From positions 1,583,332 to 1,647,331 of the forward strand of contig SCFE01000102.1 of the NCBI GenBank assembly GCA_004352715.1: a stretch of 64,000 nucleotides of DNA, given 5' to 3'. The notes under the pieces are model-generated. The model worked only from the letters and a program-made list of their open reading frames with translations. It had not been told where the DNA came from and ran no database searches. Shown one piece after another: positions 37,076 through 48,428 of the stretch. This DNA is from Hofstenia miamia. Taxonomy: Eukaryota > Xenacoelomorpha > Acoela. Position numbers and translations under genes: made by a program. How positions within the stretch are numbered: the first letter of the stretch is position 1; each line of letters starts with the position of its first letter.

Positions 37076-38067
37076 GTCAATCCTTTGTTTCAGTACTGAT
37101 ATGCATTTAATTTTTGAATATCATAGCTTTTGAATTTTAAAATAAAAACTTCATACTTATTGAGAAAGTGTTAACATTCACATTTTTCTTCAGTCAATGA
37201 GTAAATTTTCATAATCATAAATGAATCCATAATGCCATTTCAAAAACAAATCAATTAGATGTCATGAAACAAAGAGACTAACACATTTCATAAAAAATAC
37301 ATTTACGCAAAAATGATTAAATTGATTGATTTTACAAAACACATAGTCATACACAGTTTGCATGAAAAGAAGCAACATTTTTAAATTGAAAATGAATATC
37401 AAAGCTATATAAAATAAATTTAAGCATATGTATAGTACTTAAAAATTTACATAGGCTGAGGAAATAAGAACAATTGAGATGTTTTAATTCCAAAATAGAA
37501 TTATTAAATGATTTAATTGTACAATGACTATAGTTATTAAAAAACTTTTAGGAACATTTTCTAAATATAGATATAAATAGCTTAAATTACAATTATCAGA
37601 AACTGATAAAATGAAATAAATACTTCTTCAAGGTGGTTTACTCATTGTATTCAAATATAAAATATATATCTCGCAATATGCAATTAGGAAAACTGGATTT
37701 TAACTAAATTTCCCCATTAAATGTTTTAAAATCATATAGAGATTGACATTTTTTGTTAGAGATTTTGTTAGAATTTCTAAAACACAGCATTAGAGAGAAT
37801 ACCAATATATTTTGAATTTCAAAGTATTTTTCGACTATTTGAGAGTCTAAAATATGTATTTTTATTACTAGATTTAGTCCCAGTTTTTGATGTATTGCTA
37901 CAAGTTTTAATACATCTGACACTTTTCCTTTTGTTATGGTTTCACTAGAACATGTTTTAACACAATTGACAAATATTTGTTTTGCATAATGTTTTGACTT
38001 TGCATACACCTCCACTTTACGTTTCTAAATGCATAGATCTCGAAATTATATTCTCTAAATTTAGCCA
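37076..38067. other. No gene recognised
   Basis: AT-rich sequence. The 103-codon minus frame at 37704-38015 is open but has no motif. It lies next to the minisatellite-bounded element and could be part of it. Confidence 0.35.
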
Positions 38068-38262
38068 CCAAATTTTCCTTTTGGTGTAAATTTTTCCTTT
38101 TGGTGTTTAGTTTTTGCCTTGGTATATTAATTTATTTCTTTGTGTGTTTAGTTCTTACATTGATATATTAATTTTTTCCTTTTGGTGTTTAGATTTTGCC
38201 TTGGTATATTAATTTTTCCTTTTGGTGTTTAGTTTTTGCATTGGTATATTAATTTTTTCCAT
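38068..38262 (+). repeat. Minisatellite, left arm
   Basis: The unit reads TTTTGGTGTTTAG, then TTTTTGCCTTGGTATATTAA, with short T-rich joints. Confidence 0.85.
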
Positions 38263-38351
38263 GGGGTGAGCTTCACAAAATTGGTAAAACTTCATTTGCT
38301 GCAAAGCAAAAACATCGTTAACTAATAATTTTACAACCCCAGTGAGACTAT

Positions 38352-38678
38352 TTGATGGAGAATTCCACTTCTTCCATTTCTTGCAATGAAGAATTCAAGC
38401 TTACTTCAAATAAAGTAATTGATCATTGTCATTATACTGGGAAGGCACGAGGTGTTGCCCATAACAATTGCAACATATTACACCATAACCTTCAATTTAC
38501 ACCAGTTTTCACACACAATGCTAACAAATATGACATGCATCTGCTGATAAAGCCTCTTAGACTAAAGGAAAATGAAAGTTTAAAATGTATACCATGCACA
38601 TCTGAAAACTTCATATCATTTAGTCTTATGGTCCCAATGTATAACTACAAGGATAAAAATGGTACAACTAATGATTAA
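38352..38678 (+). pseudogene. Polinton-type DNA polymerase B fragment (HNH and exonuclease start)
   Basis: An open frame of 108 codons. VIDHCHYTGKARGVAHNNCN is the HNH/endonuclease-VII-like zinc segment found before the exonuclease domain of protein-primed polymerases of Polintons. About 15 residues on, FTHNANKYDMHLLIKPL matches the exonuclease I block (His-Asn, then Tyr-Asp-x-His-Leu). ENFISFSLMV fits the next conserved strand. It covers only a small part of a polymerase that normally exceeds 1000 residues. The upstream part is absent, and downstream there is only non-coding sequence and the right minisatellite. It could be a relic or a captured fragment. Confidence 0.75.
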
Positions 38679-38934
38679 AAATATTCAAAAATATATTAAT
38701 ATATACACATTTTTTCCCACCTTATATGTTAACAAATAATTGAATGAAATTTTCAAATGCATTCTACAATTTATAGATGTCAATTGTTTACATTTCAAGA
38801 TGTTTATCTAATAATGAACATTAAACTTGATAAAAAGATTTCATGAAAAATAATGTACTGGTGAAAAACATTAAATAAAAACATTTCACTGAAATATATA
38901 AATTAATTACTAATCAATATATCATGTATAGTAA

Positions 38935-39212
38935 TAAAAAACTAAATATACCAAGGACAGAAACTAAACACACAAGGGAAAAACTAAATATACCAAGGAC
39001 AGAAACTAAACACACAAGGGAAAAACTAAATATACCAAGCGCAGAACTAAACATGTGAATTAAAAAATTAATATACCAAGGGTAGGAATAAATATGTGAA
39101 GGAAAAAATTAATATACCAAGGGTAGAAACTAAACACATGAAGGAAAAAATTAATATACCAAGGGTAGAACTAAACATGTGAAGGAAAAAATTAATATAC
39201 CAATTGTAGAGT
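38935..39212 (-). repeat. Minisatellite, right arm (inverted)
   Basis: Units such as AATATACCAAGGGTAGAAAC followed by TAAACACATGAAGGAAAAAA are the reverse complement of the left-arm unit. Confidence 0.85.
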
Positions 39213-39654
39213 ACACATGTAAAATTGTGTTAGAAAAATATCAATTTAATTCTTGATCAAAGACTAGTAAATTTTTATTTTCAAAACTCGTACATGTATA
39301 CTTGTTACAGGGTACATTAAAAGATTTGCAAAATTTACTGGTTCAACTGCATCAAATCAATCATGTAAATGATACCATCACCCAAATAACCCTAAATATT
39401 GGTAATGATACCCTAATTTTGAATATTTTTTACTTAAAATTAAATTATTTAGTTGAAATTGACCATTTTGAGTAGCGACATCTAGTAAAATTTGAAATTA
39501 TTCAACTGCCTAAAATTATTGGCTCCCAGCCTTAATTGCAAAGTTTATTTGTTCTCAATTTTAATTGGATTGTTTGATTTTTGGAGTATAAGAACTTACT
39601 ATTCTTTTGAAAAGATTATTACATTTTTTAAATTCAGTTAATAAACAATATAAA

Positions 39655-40029
39655 ATGGTTGCTGAAGAAATTTACAGGAGGAGAAATCTCATGAAAGCTC
39701 TCCAAGATGTTGGAGAAAATCCTATCAGCAAATGAATTTCCCTGGTGGATCTTCAAATCAGGGAATGGCATGAGATGATGGATGCGACCTTGATGGAGAC
39801 AAATTATGGTTGCACTATAAAGATAAAACTTGACAGGAATGAATATTGCTATTTACCTTGTCATTATGCCTGTCAAATCAAAGATGAGGATGTGCCATTA
39901 TTGATTGGGAGTAAAGTAACAAGACTGTCAACTGTAGGACATTATATAAAACTGTTTTTTTTGTTAAAATTTATATCAAAAAATGTAAATATTTTAGTTT
40001 TTCCAACTGTGTTTCATTTAGACATGTAG
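39655..40029 (+). pseudogene. Small unrecognised ORF with one in-frame TGA
   Basis: The frame opens at ATG 39655 with VAEEIYRRRNLMKALQDVG, is stopped once at 39733 and then stays open to 40029. The middle shows KIKLDRNEYCYLPCHYACQI, then DEDVPLLIGSKV. The pattern (hydrophobic strand, LP, basic strand, acidic turn) recalls small OB-like proteins of virus-like transposons. That is only a resemblance and I cannot assign a function. It lies between the polymerase fragment and a 1000-N gap beside the Polinton. Confidence 0.35.
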
Positions 40030-40262
40030 AATTCTAAAGGTTTTTAATTATTAACATTATATGCATAGATTTTTTTTTGCTAAATTATGGAAAATTAACT
40101 GTTTAATGTAAAGTCTCTCTTTTATTACAAGTAACAATACCATTAGTAAAATTACAAAACAAAAATATACCTTTCACAGATATTACATTTTACAATATCA
40201 AACATTGTTAGTAAAAATATGTTTCAATCAGTAAAAATTATTGTTTGCTTAAATTACAAAAC

Positions 40263-41262
40263 NNNNNNNNNNNNNNNNNNNNNNNNNNNNNNNNNNNNNN
40301 NNNNNNNNNNNNNNNNNNNNNNNNNNNNNNNNNNNNNNNNNNNNNNNNNNNNNNNNNNNNNNNNNNNNNNNNNNNNNNNNNNNNNNNNNNNNNNNNNNNN
40401 NNNNNNNNNNNNNNNNNNNNNNNNNNNNNNNNNNNNNNNNNNNNNNNNNNNNNNNNNNNNNNNNNNNNNNNNNNNNNNNNNNNNNNNNNNNNNNNNNNNN
40501 NNNNNNNNNNNNNNNNNNNNNNNNNNNNNNNNNNNNNNNNNNNNNNNNNNNNNNNNNNNNNNNNNNNNNNNNNNNNNNNNNNNNNNNNNNNNNNNNNNNN
40601 NNNNNNNNNNNNNNNNNNNNNNNNNNNNNNNNNNNNNNNNNNNNNNNNNNNNNNNNNNNNNNNNNNNNNNNNNNNNNNNNNNNNNNNNNNNNNNNNNNNN
40701 NNNNNNNNNNNNNNNNNNNNNNNNNNNNNNNNNNNNNNNNNNNNNNNNNNNNNNNNNNNNNNNNNNNNNNNNNNNNNNNNNNNNNNNNNNNNNNNNNNNN
40801 NNNNNNNNNNNNNNNNNNNNNNNNNNNNNNNNNNNNNNNNNNNNNNNNNNNNNNNNNNNNNNNNNNNNNNNNNNNNNNNNNNNNNNNNNNNNNNNNNNNN
40901 NNNNNNNNNNNNNNNNNNNNNNNNNNNNNNNNNNNNNNNNNNNNNNNNNNNNNNNNNNNNNNNNNNNNNNNNNNNNNNNNNNNNNNNNNNNNNNNNNNNN
41001 NNNNNNNNNNNNNNNNNNNNNNNNNNNNNNNNNNNNNNNNNNNNNNNNNNNNNNNNNNNNNNNNNNNNNNNNNNNNNNNNNNNNNNNNNNNNNNNNNNNN
41101 NNNNNNNNNNNNNNNNNNNNNNNNNNNNNNNNNNNNNNNNNNNNNNNNNNNNNNNNNNNNNNNNNNNNNNNNNNNNNNNNNNNNNNNNNNNNNNNNNNNN
41201 NNNNNNNNNNNNNNNNNNNNNNNNNNNNNNNNNNNNNNNNNNNNNNNNNNNNNNNNNNNNNN
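40263..41262. other. Gap of exactly 1000 N
   Basis: A placeholder gap adjoining the left end of the Polinton. It hides the element's left border. Confidence 0.95.
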
Positions 41263-41300
41263 TCTGTGTGAATGCACCCTAAGAAAGGCATAGGAGGTTC

Positions 41301-43091
41301 CACAAACTGACCTTTTGTCCTCTGCTGATTCATTGATATTGGAGGAGTGATTTTAATGACTCATCTACTTGACAAATGTTGATTGACAGCTCGCTAATGG
41401 ATTTTCAGTGATGTCACATACTTGACATTTTTAAGTGTATTGACTAATGGATTTCAATTAGTGATTCATGACAGTTTTTAATTGATTTTCATAGTGATTC
41501 ATTTACATGTTGGGGCCAACAATTTAGTTTACACTGTTTTGGTATAATGACTAATTTCATCTTAATATACATGGGTATATCACACACACTTGCTTGCATA
41601 CATTACATTTCATTTTGTTAATATACCTTGTTATCACACATTACATTTTGCTTTTTCCATGATTTTTGGATGATTGCAGTTACAATGTAATTTGGGTAAA
41701 CTTACAAAAAACCACATTTTGCTTTTGTCAAAATTCCATGTTATCACTCATTTTGTTTTTGTCAACACACTACATTATCAATTTTCCATAATTTTGAAAA
41801 GCTTACACATACAATGCTTATCACGTTTTTGGTAATTTTTTCAAAAAGTCTTCACTTTGTTTTACAAAAATTCCATGCGTTTATTTCATTTTTCACAAAA
41901 CAGGGAAAGTATTTGCTATACTTAAAGGCGTAATACATAATAAAACCAACCTACATTTTCAGAAAGAGTAAAACATGGGTTATGTATAAAACCAAAATTC
42001 GCCTCCTAAAATGTTTACATGCAATGATATTAATAAAATCTATATACAGAATTATTATATATTAGTTTTTACACAGCAAACTTTTCTTTACACTTTTCTT
42101 TTGGTTTATTTGATTTTTTTAGGTTGTACACGTTTGGTGACTGATTCAACACATTTGCTGACTGATGCATCTTTTCTCGACTTACACACCATTGTTCAAT
42201 TTTATTTGATTATTATGTCTTGTTTATGTGATTGTATGCGTCACACAGTGTTAAACTCTTCCATTGTTTTGTATCACACAATTCCATGATATGCACTGCT
42301 CTTGTTCTAAATGTATAAACTTGAAAATGCATATAGTGGGAGACATGTTAAATTCAATAGCAAAATGTCTACAATCAATTTAAGTTCGTAATTTGCAGCA
42401 CTAGTTAAAAAATTATTATGTCAAAATAATTCCAGTAAGTCAATTGTAGTAATGAAACAAAAGCAATTAAATCAATTTGAGTTTTAATAATTCATCATTT
42501 GTACTTTGTTTTAATCATAAAGCGCATATATAATTTAGTTTAAACCTGCACAAAGTAAAGAGATAAAACGAATATAATTGGATAAACAACCAATGCAAAA
42601 TTCGTTTATTATAAAAAAACATGTACTCTGGAAAATAAATTATTTCAGCAAAATAATAAAACAATAAATTTAAATTATGTACCAAGATCTTTTTGTGGAT
42701 GTAATTGTTACCCAAATTTGCTCCAACATTGAAAACTGTCTTCAAAACATCAAGCCTATCTTTTAACAAGAGCCATATCATTCATCTTACATTCTGAATT
42801 TAAATTCAATTTATTCAACCTCATCTGCATGATGTTAAAATTGGAATTGGAATTGGAACAAAGGGAATGGCAGAGTGATATAAACTTTTAAAAAATAATT
42901 TTTCTTTTCAATTATTTTGTTATAATATTTTTGGTAAATTTTGCTTTTAAGCACATAATTTTATTTTATAAACTCAATTTTTTATTTTGAGATTAGTTCT
43001 ATGACGTTTGACCAAAATCACCTACTTGTAAAAAATATCAAGCACAATTTTGTTATTTGAAATGTACATATTCTCTCTCCTACCACCAAAT
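41301..43091 (+). repeat. Left terminal inverted repeat, outer copy
   Basis: Bases 41301-42830 match the right end in reverse complement. Bases 42000-43091 also recur almost unchanged at 44276-45361. The copy stops at the lone N (43092) at the sequence ACCAAAT, the same motif that continues normally in the inner copy. Confidence 0.85.
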
Positions 43092-43092
43092 N

Positions 43093-43760
43093 ATGCTGAT
43101 GATTCTTTAGAAAGAATGATAAGAAAGGGTTTGGGAATACAGGTCACTATGGAAAATAATGCCTGAATTAATGAAAAGTCAGCAATAACAAAAGTAATAC
43201 CGGCAATGACAAGTGGAATTAACAGAATGAGGAAAGATGAAAATGGAAAACCAAAAGACGAGATTATAAAAACAAAGTTAAAAGATGGAACAGAAAAAGG
43301 ATAAATAGGAAAGACTTAAAATGTCAAACATGTGGAAAAAAAGGCCACACGAAAAAATATTGCAAAAGGCAAATTAATTTTATCAAAGAAGAAGAAGTGT
43401 ACTTCAATGAAGATCTATTAGATGATGAAGATGAAACTGAGCAAATGGAAGAGATAGAAAGTGAAACTTTAAACTAGAGGGAGAGCTGTCTCCAGTAAAC
43501 TGTGCACCCATTCTAATTGTCACAGACCTAATCAAGACAAATACAATTACAGTTGTAATAAACAGTGTGATGGTCAAAGCAACCATAGATACCAAAGCAG
43601 TAATATCAATCATTACTGACGAATGTGTGGTGAAAATAGGATTTGACAACAGAAAATTGAAAAGTGAAAAAATTAGATTACTAAATGCATCAGGAGATTA
43701 CATTGATATAAAAGGTAAATTAATGGAAGCACTGATGAGAATTGCTAATACTACATTTGG
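43093..43760 (+). pseudogene. LTR-retrotransposon gag-pro fragment
   Basis: The plus strand has a CCHC knuckle CQTCGKKGHTKKYC (about 43338-43379) followed by an acidic tail (LLDDEDETEQMEEIE) and the gag stop TAG at 43475-43477. In the -1 frame the protease follows: PVNCAPILIVTD and then ATIDTKAVISIIT. The catalytic DTG has become DTK, so the enzyme is dead. It then breaks off into the Polinton repeat at about 43762. It is diverged from the Gypsy element at 11.9-22 kb but has the same gag-pro layout. Confidence 0.8.
43468..43493 (+). promoter_or_regulatory. -1 ribosomal frameshift signal, second element
   Basis: TTTAAAC (43468-43474) is read in the gag frame as T TTA AAC and followed at once by TAG. 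A hairpin GGAGA/TCTCC with a GCTG loop (43480-43493) begins after a 5-nt spacer. A -1 slip enters the protease frame. The layout is identical to 14281-14306. Confidence 0.75.
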
Positions 43761-43767
43761 CATGATT

Positions 43768-45105
43768 CTACAATTACATCACATTTGTGATTATGCATTG
43801 TTGGCTAATTTTACAACACTTTGTCAGATAAACACACATACACATCTGTTAATATTAAATTTTCCATGTTTTTTCAATTGCATGTAAAGACTACACAATG
43901 CAATGTCAAACCACTATGACACTTGTCATGTTTTCCATAATTTTGAAAAGCTTACATGTACAATGTTTATCTTGTTTTTTTGGGAAAACTTACAAAAAAG
44001 TCTACATTTTGTTTTAAAATTCTATGCATTTAATTCATTTTTCACAAATCAGGGAAAAATATTTGCTATGCACTACACAATTCAATTGGTTAACCATTGC
44101 TACCCACAATGTTTATTTCAAATACATTGATATTTCATTGTAAAAACTTCCATATGTTTAATTCATTTTTCACAAAACAGGGAAAGTATTTGCTATACTT
44201 AAATGTGTAATACATAATAAAACCAACCTACATTTTCAGAAAGAATAAAACATGGGTTATGTATAAAACCAAATTTTATTTTCCTAAATATTATGCATCC
44301 AAAATGTTATTTATATAATTCATGCACACACTATATACAAAATTATTATATATTAGATTTTACTTGACAATCTTTTCTTTTACACTTCTTTTTGGCTTGC
44401 ATGATTTTTTTCAGATTGTACACATTTGCTGACTGATGCATCTTTTCTCGACTTACACACCATTGTTCAATTTTATTTGATTATTATGTCTTGTTTATGT
44501 GATTGTATGCGTCACACAGTGTTAAACTCTTCCATTGTTATGTATCACACAATTCCATGATATGCACTGCTCTTGTTCTAAATGTATAAACTTGAAAATG
44601 CATATAGTGGGAGACATGTTAAATTCAATAGCAAAATGTCTATAATCAATTTAAGTTTGTAATTTGCAGCACTAGTTAAAAAATTATTATGTCAAAATAA
44701 TTCCAGTAAGTCAATTGTAGTAATGAAACAAAAGCAATTAAATCAATTTGAGTTTTAATAATTAAACATTCGTACTTTAGTTTTAATCAAAAAGCGCATA
44801 TATAATTTAGTTTAAACCTGCACAAAGTAAAGAGATAAAACGAATATAATTGGATAAACAACCAATGCAAAATTCATTTATTATAAAAAAACATGTACTC
44901 TGGAAAATAAATTATTTCAGCAAAATAATAAAACAATAAATTTAAATTATGTACCAAGATCTTTTTGTGGATGTAATTGTTACCCAAATTTGCTCCAACA
45001 TTGAAAACTGTCTTCAAAACATCAAGCCTATCTTTTAACAAGAGCCATATCATTCATCTTACATTCTGAATTTAAATTCAATTTATTCAACCTCATCTGC
45101 ATGAT
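43768..45105 (+). repeat. Left terminal inverted repeat, inner copy
   Basis: It matches 51945-53400 in reverse complement and largely repeats the outer copy. It begins in the middle of the repeat (TTACATCACATTTGTGATTA) and leads without a break into the element's interior. Confidence 0.85.
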
Positions 45106-45704
45106 GTTAAAATTGGAATTGGAATTGGAACAAAGGGAATGGCAGAGTGATATAAACTTTTAAAAAATAATTTTTCTTTTCAATTATTTTGTTATAATAT
45201 TTTTGGTAAATTTTGCTTTTAAGCACATAATTTTATTTTATAAACTCAATTTTTTATTTTGAGATTAGTTCTATGACGTTTGACCAAAATCACCTACTTG
45301 TAAAAAATATCAAGCACAATTTTGTTATTTGAAATGTACATATTCTCTCTCCTACCACCAAATAAGTTAGTGAATGTGATGGAAACAGAGCTTCTTTTAC
45401 AGTTTTTGGTAAATTATTTCTTTTGTAATTTATTTTATTTACACATTATACCAATAATAGATGTTGTGCTAAACAGCACAAGAAATCCATTTTCACATAA
45501 TTGTATTATTTAATTGTAAAAATAACTTACCCCACACTGGAGAAATTCAACTTTGCTTAACTCAATGTCTGTAAAAAATGAATATTTCATTACATTTTAC
45601 AACTTGGAAAAATAATATCACTAGATTTATTTAATTAAAAACACAAAATTTATAGAGTTTACGCAAACACTACAAACATGAATTAAAAAAAATGTTTAAT
45701 TTTC
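45106..45704. other. Polinton interior, no gene seen
   Basis: AT-rich spacer between the inner repeat and the second penton-like gene. Its first 255 bases also occur before the lone N at 43092. Confidence 0.5.
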
Positions 45705-46460
45705 CATCATTCTTTGCAAATATCCAACATTATATACAGTCTTCTGGTCCCTGTGAATTCTATTATCTGACCTTGTTCACTACGAATCTTTACGTTCATT
45801 CTATCAATGTACAATCTTAACACTGGCTTATACATTGGATTTTGCTTTTCATGATGTATTATGGGCATGGTACTTGGTTTTGCAATTTGTGTTAACACCA
45901 ATGGGGATTCATCCAGTAGTGGTAATCAAGTGCTACCAACAAATTGAGGTTCTACAATTTTGGTTTGTACCACTAAAAGATGATTTCCACCATATATGTT
46001 GTGCTCATAGCTGGCATCATTTGTTGTATTTGGATAAATTTTTCCATAAAGTCCTAGCATTTCACCAGCCTGGTCTAAATCCACATTGTATTCTGACTTG
46101 TTTTTGCTTGTAAGCATCTACCAACCAAATTAAATTGTATTGAAACACCCTTGGGTTTAAGAATGGAGTTTATATCTTTATACAAGTCCTCAAAGCTATG
46201 GACATGCTTGGAATAAAACCTCAAACAAATTTTGGTTCCATCTTTTTTCTTCAAAAACCACCACTGTGTCTTAAGATTAATAAATTTTGATGGGTACCAA
46301 ATATCAATAACCACTACACTGTGTGCATTATTAATCAGTTCATTCGAATATGTAGTAAATTCCCCAACCCCACCAGGTGACACAATCCATCTTCTCCACA
46401 TCTGTCAGATACTAGTGTTACATGAACCATTACTTGTGTGTCAATCTATACATTTCCCAT
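45705..46460 (-). pseudogene. Penton-like minor capsid protein, copy 2, broken
   Basis: Three minus-strand pieces in order. The first has PGGVGEFTTY and WYPSKFINLKTQWWFLKKKD (from about 46401). The second has EYNVDLDQAGEMLGLYGKI and NHLLVVQTKIVEPQFVG (46117-45926). The third has IHHEKQNPMYKPV, YIDRMNVKIRSEQGQIIEF and RLYIMLDI at the C-terminus (to 45707). The order of motifs fits the single-jelly-roll minor capsid (PX/penton) protein of Polintons: strand, VG, LL, then Tyr-x-Pro-Val, and a final IxIxxxxGxxIxF strand pair. There is a frameshift near 46110 and a TGA at 45926-45928. It would form the capsid vertices. Confidence 0.6.
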
Positions 46461-46740
46461 CAATCAAGTGAACCCTCCAGTTTAAAGCATGCATATTTAT
46501 TAAGTAAAAGCAAATATGTTTAAAAATCAATAATGTTATTATTACCTCACACAAGAAATCACTGTCAACTTGATAAAACACAAATGTATTTTAAAATGAA
46601 GTATGTGAAGTGGTACAAATTAATGTTTTGCTAGTGAAATAAAAAATGAAAAATCAACTTATTATGCACTATTCACAAATTACAACAATGCAAAAGCGTT
46701 CTTTCCAATTGATAATGTCACTAGCTTTTTCCCCATTTGT

Positions 46741-47453
46741 TCAAATATCAAGTGTGATATACAATTGTCCTGTACCACTGAATCTCACTGGATAGCCTTG
46801 CTTGGTACAAAATTTCATTGTTATTCTATTGATATATGATTTTGAAACTGGTTTTTACATGAGATTTTGTTTTTCATGGTGCATGATGGGAATGGTATTC
46901 ATTTTTTCTTTATGTGTTAGCAATAGAGGACATTTATCCAACATGGGCAAATGAGTGCTTCCAACATACTGAGGTTCTACAATGTCTGTATGTATCATTA
47001 AAACATGATTTCCGCCAAAAATATCACAGTCCTAATTGGTGGTTGTTTCTTAATATATCTTTCTAAAAAATCTAGTAGATTTCCAGCTTAGGACAAGTCT
47101 ATTTCATATTGTGAATCATTCTTCACCATTAATAAATTGCAAAAAGTTTAAAGTTTTAATGAAATACCATAGGGGTCTAACATGCTATTTATATATCCAT
47201 AGATTTCATGAAAGCTATGCTTATGCCCTGAATAAATTTCCAATTGGGTTATGTTTCCATCTTTATCCTTTAAATTCCATGTTTGAAGTTTAGGATTAAG
47301 AAATTTTGAAGGATATCAAAAATCAATTAACACAACTTCACATGCATTATACATTGGTTGGTCCAAATATGTTGTAAATTCATTCAATCCATCTGGACAA
47401 CATACACCAGGCTTCCAGCATTTTTCCTAATAACCATTATGTATACCACCCAT
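46741..47453 (-). pseudogene. Penton-like minor capsid protein, copy 1, broken
   Basis: A second, more decayed gene of the same kind lies directly upstream (on the minus strand) of copy 2. It shows DGLNEFTTYLDQ, YPSKFLNPKLQTWNLKDKDG, HHEKQN followed by a TAA, YINRITMKF and RLYITLDI-like QLYITLDI before the stop at 46741-46743. The two copies match along their length, so this is a tandem duplication within the element rather than two unrelated genes. It has several stops and frame changes. Confidence 0.6.
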
Positions 47454-47542
47454 TAATGAGTTTGTTATCATCTGAGTGAACTTCTAATGTAATGTCTATG
47501 TATTTTATTAAATATTACATGCATTCTTATCAAATACAAGTC

Positions 47543-47992
47543 TTAGGTAATTTTATTAAGACCATTATCACACAAAAAATCATTAATAAATGGTAAATTG
47601 GTAAACACAAGCACCTCTGGTATTTTATTAAAAAATAAAAATGCACGAAATATACAGTAAGCACCAAATATCAGAGATGTTCCTTGTAATCTTGTTTTTC
47701 TATCATCCTCATAAATGCAAAATCCTGGATAGGTGTTGTGACAATAATATTCAATGTCAGGATAATGTTTTAAGGGATGTGCAAGAGGATCTTTGAAAAT
47801 TAAGTCACCATTGTCATCTAGTATAATCAACAATCAATGTGGACCAGGGTGATTGTGAGGACTTGTATTTGCAATTAAAAATGAGCCTTGAACCAAACCT
47901 GGTTGAATCTCATCTGAGGCATGTACACCATAAAATTCAAATCAGAGTGAGGGAATTTGTAAGGAAATGCTTCTAATCTCATCAGTGTCCAT
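47543..47992 (-). pseudogene. Adenain-like cysteine protease (PRO), dead
   Basis: One frame of 150 codons from ATG 47992, whose A is shared with the stop of the preceding gene (TAATG). It shows GVHASDEIQ near residue 21, then LIANTSPHNHPGPH with the catalytic His, then an acidic strand LDDNGDLIFKDP supplying the Asp. Next come YHxxxYPGF-type spacing and SLIFGAYCIF, where family members have Cys-Gly-x-x-Cys; the first (catalytic) Cys is replaced by Phe. TGA stops lie at 47942-47944 and 47834-47836. The second stands at the Trp position directly after the catalytic His. The enzyme would mature capsid proteins; this copy cannot. Confidence 0.65.
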
Positions 47993-48423
47993 TAAATATT
48001 TAAATAATTGTAAAGTCCCCAATGTCTAAATTTAACATAGAGCCAAAACAATAAAGATGATAAATGGCCTAAAATTGGTAAATTACACCAAAATCTGTAA
48101 AATATTGGATATCCATTGCCAATTCCAAATTCTCTTTTAACAAAACCATAGCTATCATGGTAAATTGTGTGTATTCTAAACAGTTTTGACCATTTCAAAA
48201 GTGAGTGTACCCTTGAATTATCAATTCCAATCAATCCTTCATGGGGGTTCATTTGCAAAACCTTTTCAACATCAACATTGTGTATACTGTATTTCTGTAA
48301 TAGATAGTTTGTAACATGTGCAAACTTTAAATGCAGGTCTTTGGTAGTGTGAATATGATCTTCCACCACACAAATTTTGTCAAGTTTCAACATCTTTCCA
48401 CAATACAATGATTTACAAAACAT
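47992..48423 (-). CDS. Unknown 143-residue Polinton gene, intact
   Basis: An uninterrupted ATG-to-stop frame packed between the major capsid gene (its stop ends 5 nt before this ATG) and the protease (1-nt TAATG overlap). The protein is Leu/His-rich. An N-terminal half with KLDKICVVEDHIHTTKDLHL is followed by GLIGIDNSRVHSLLKW, YHDSYGFVKREFGIGNGYP, and a hydrophobic C-terminus PILGHLSSLLFWLYVKF that could be a membrane or core helix. I do not recognise the family. It is the only full-length open gene left in this element. Confidence 0.55.
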   Translation of the reverse strand: MFCKSLYCGKMLKLDKICVVEDHIHTTKDLHLKFAHVTNYLLQKYSIHNVDVEKVLQMNPHEGLIGIDNSRVHSLLKWSKLFRIHTIYHDSYGFVKREFGIGNGYPIFYRFWCNLPILGHLSSLLFWLYVKFRHWGLYNYLNI

Positions 48424-48428
48424 ATATC

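Larger units (their letters stand above)
38068..39212. mobile_element. Small element with inverted minisatellite ends
   Basis: About 4-5 copies of a roughly 42-bp unit on the left (38068-38262) and about 7 copies of the same unit in reverse complement on the right (38935-39212). They enclose a 670-base core that carries a Polinton-type polymerase fragment. The terminal inverted arrangement suggests a deleted, non-autonomous derivative of a Polinton-like transposon. The outer borders were not resolved. Confidence 0.5.
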
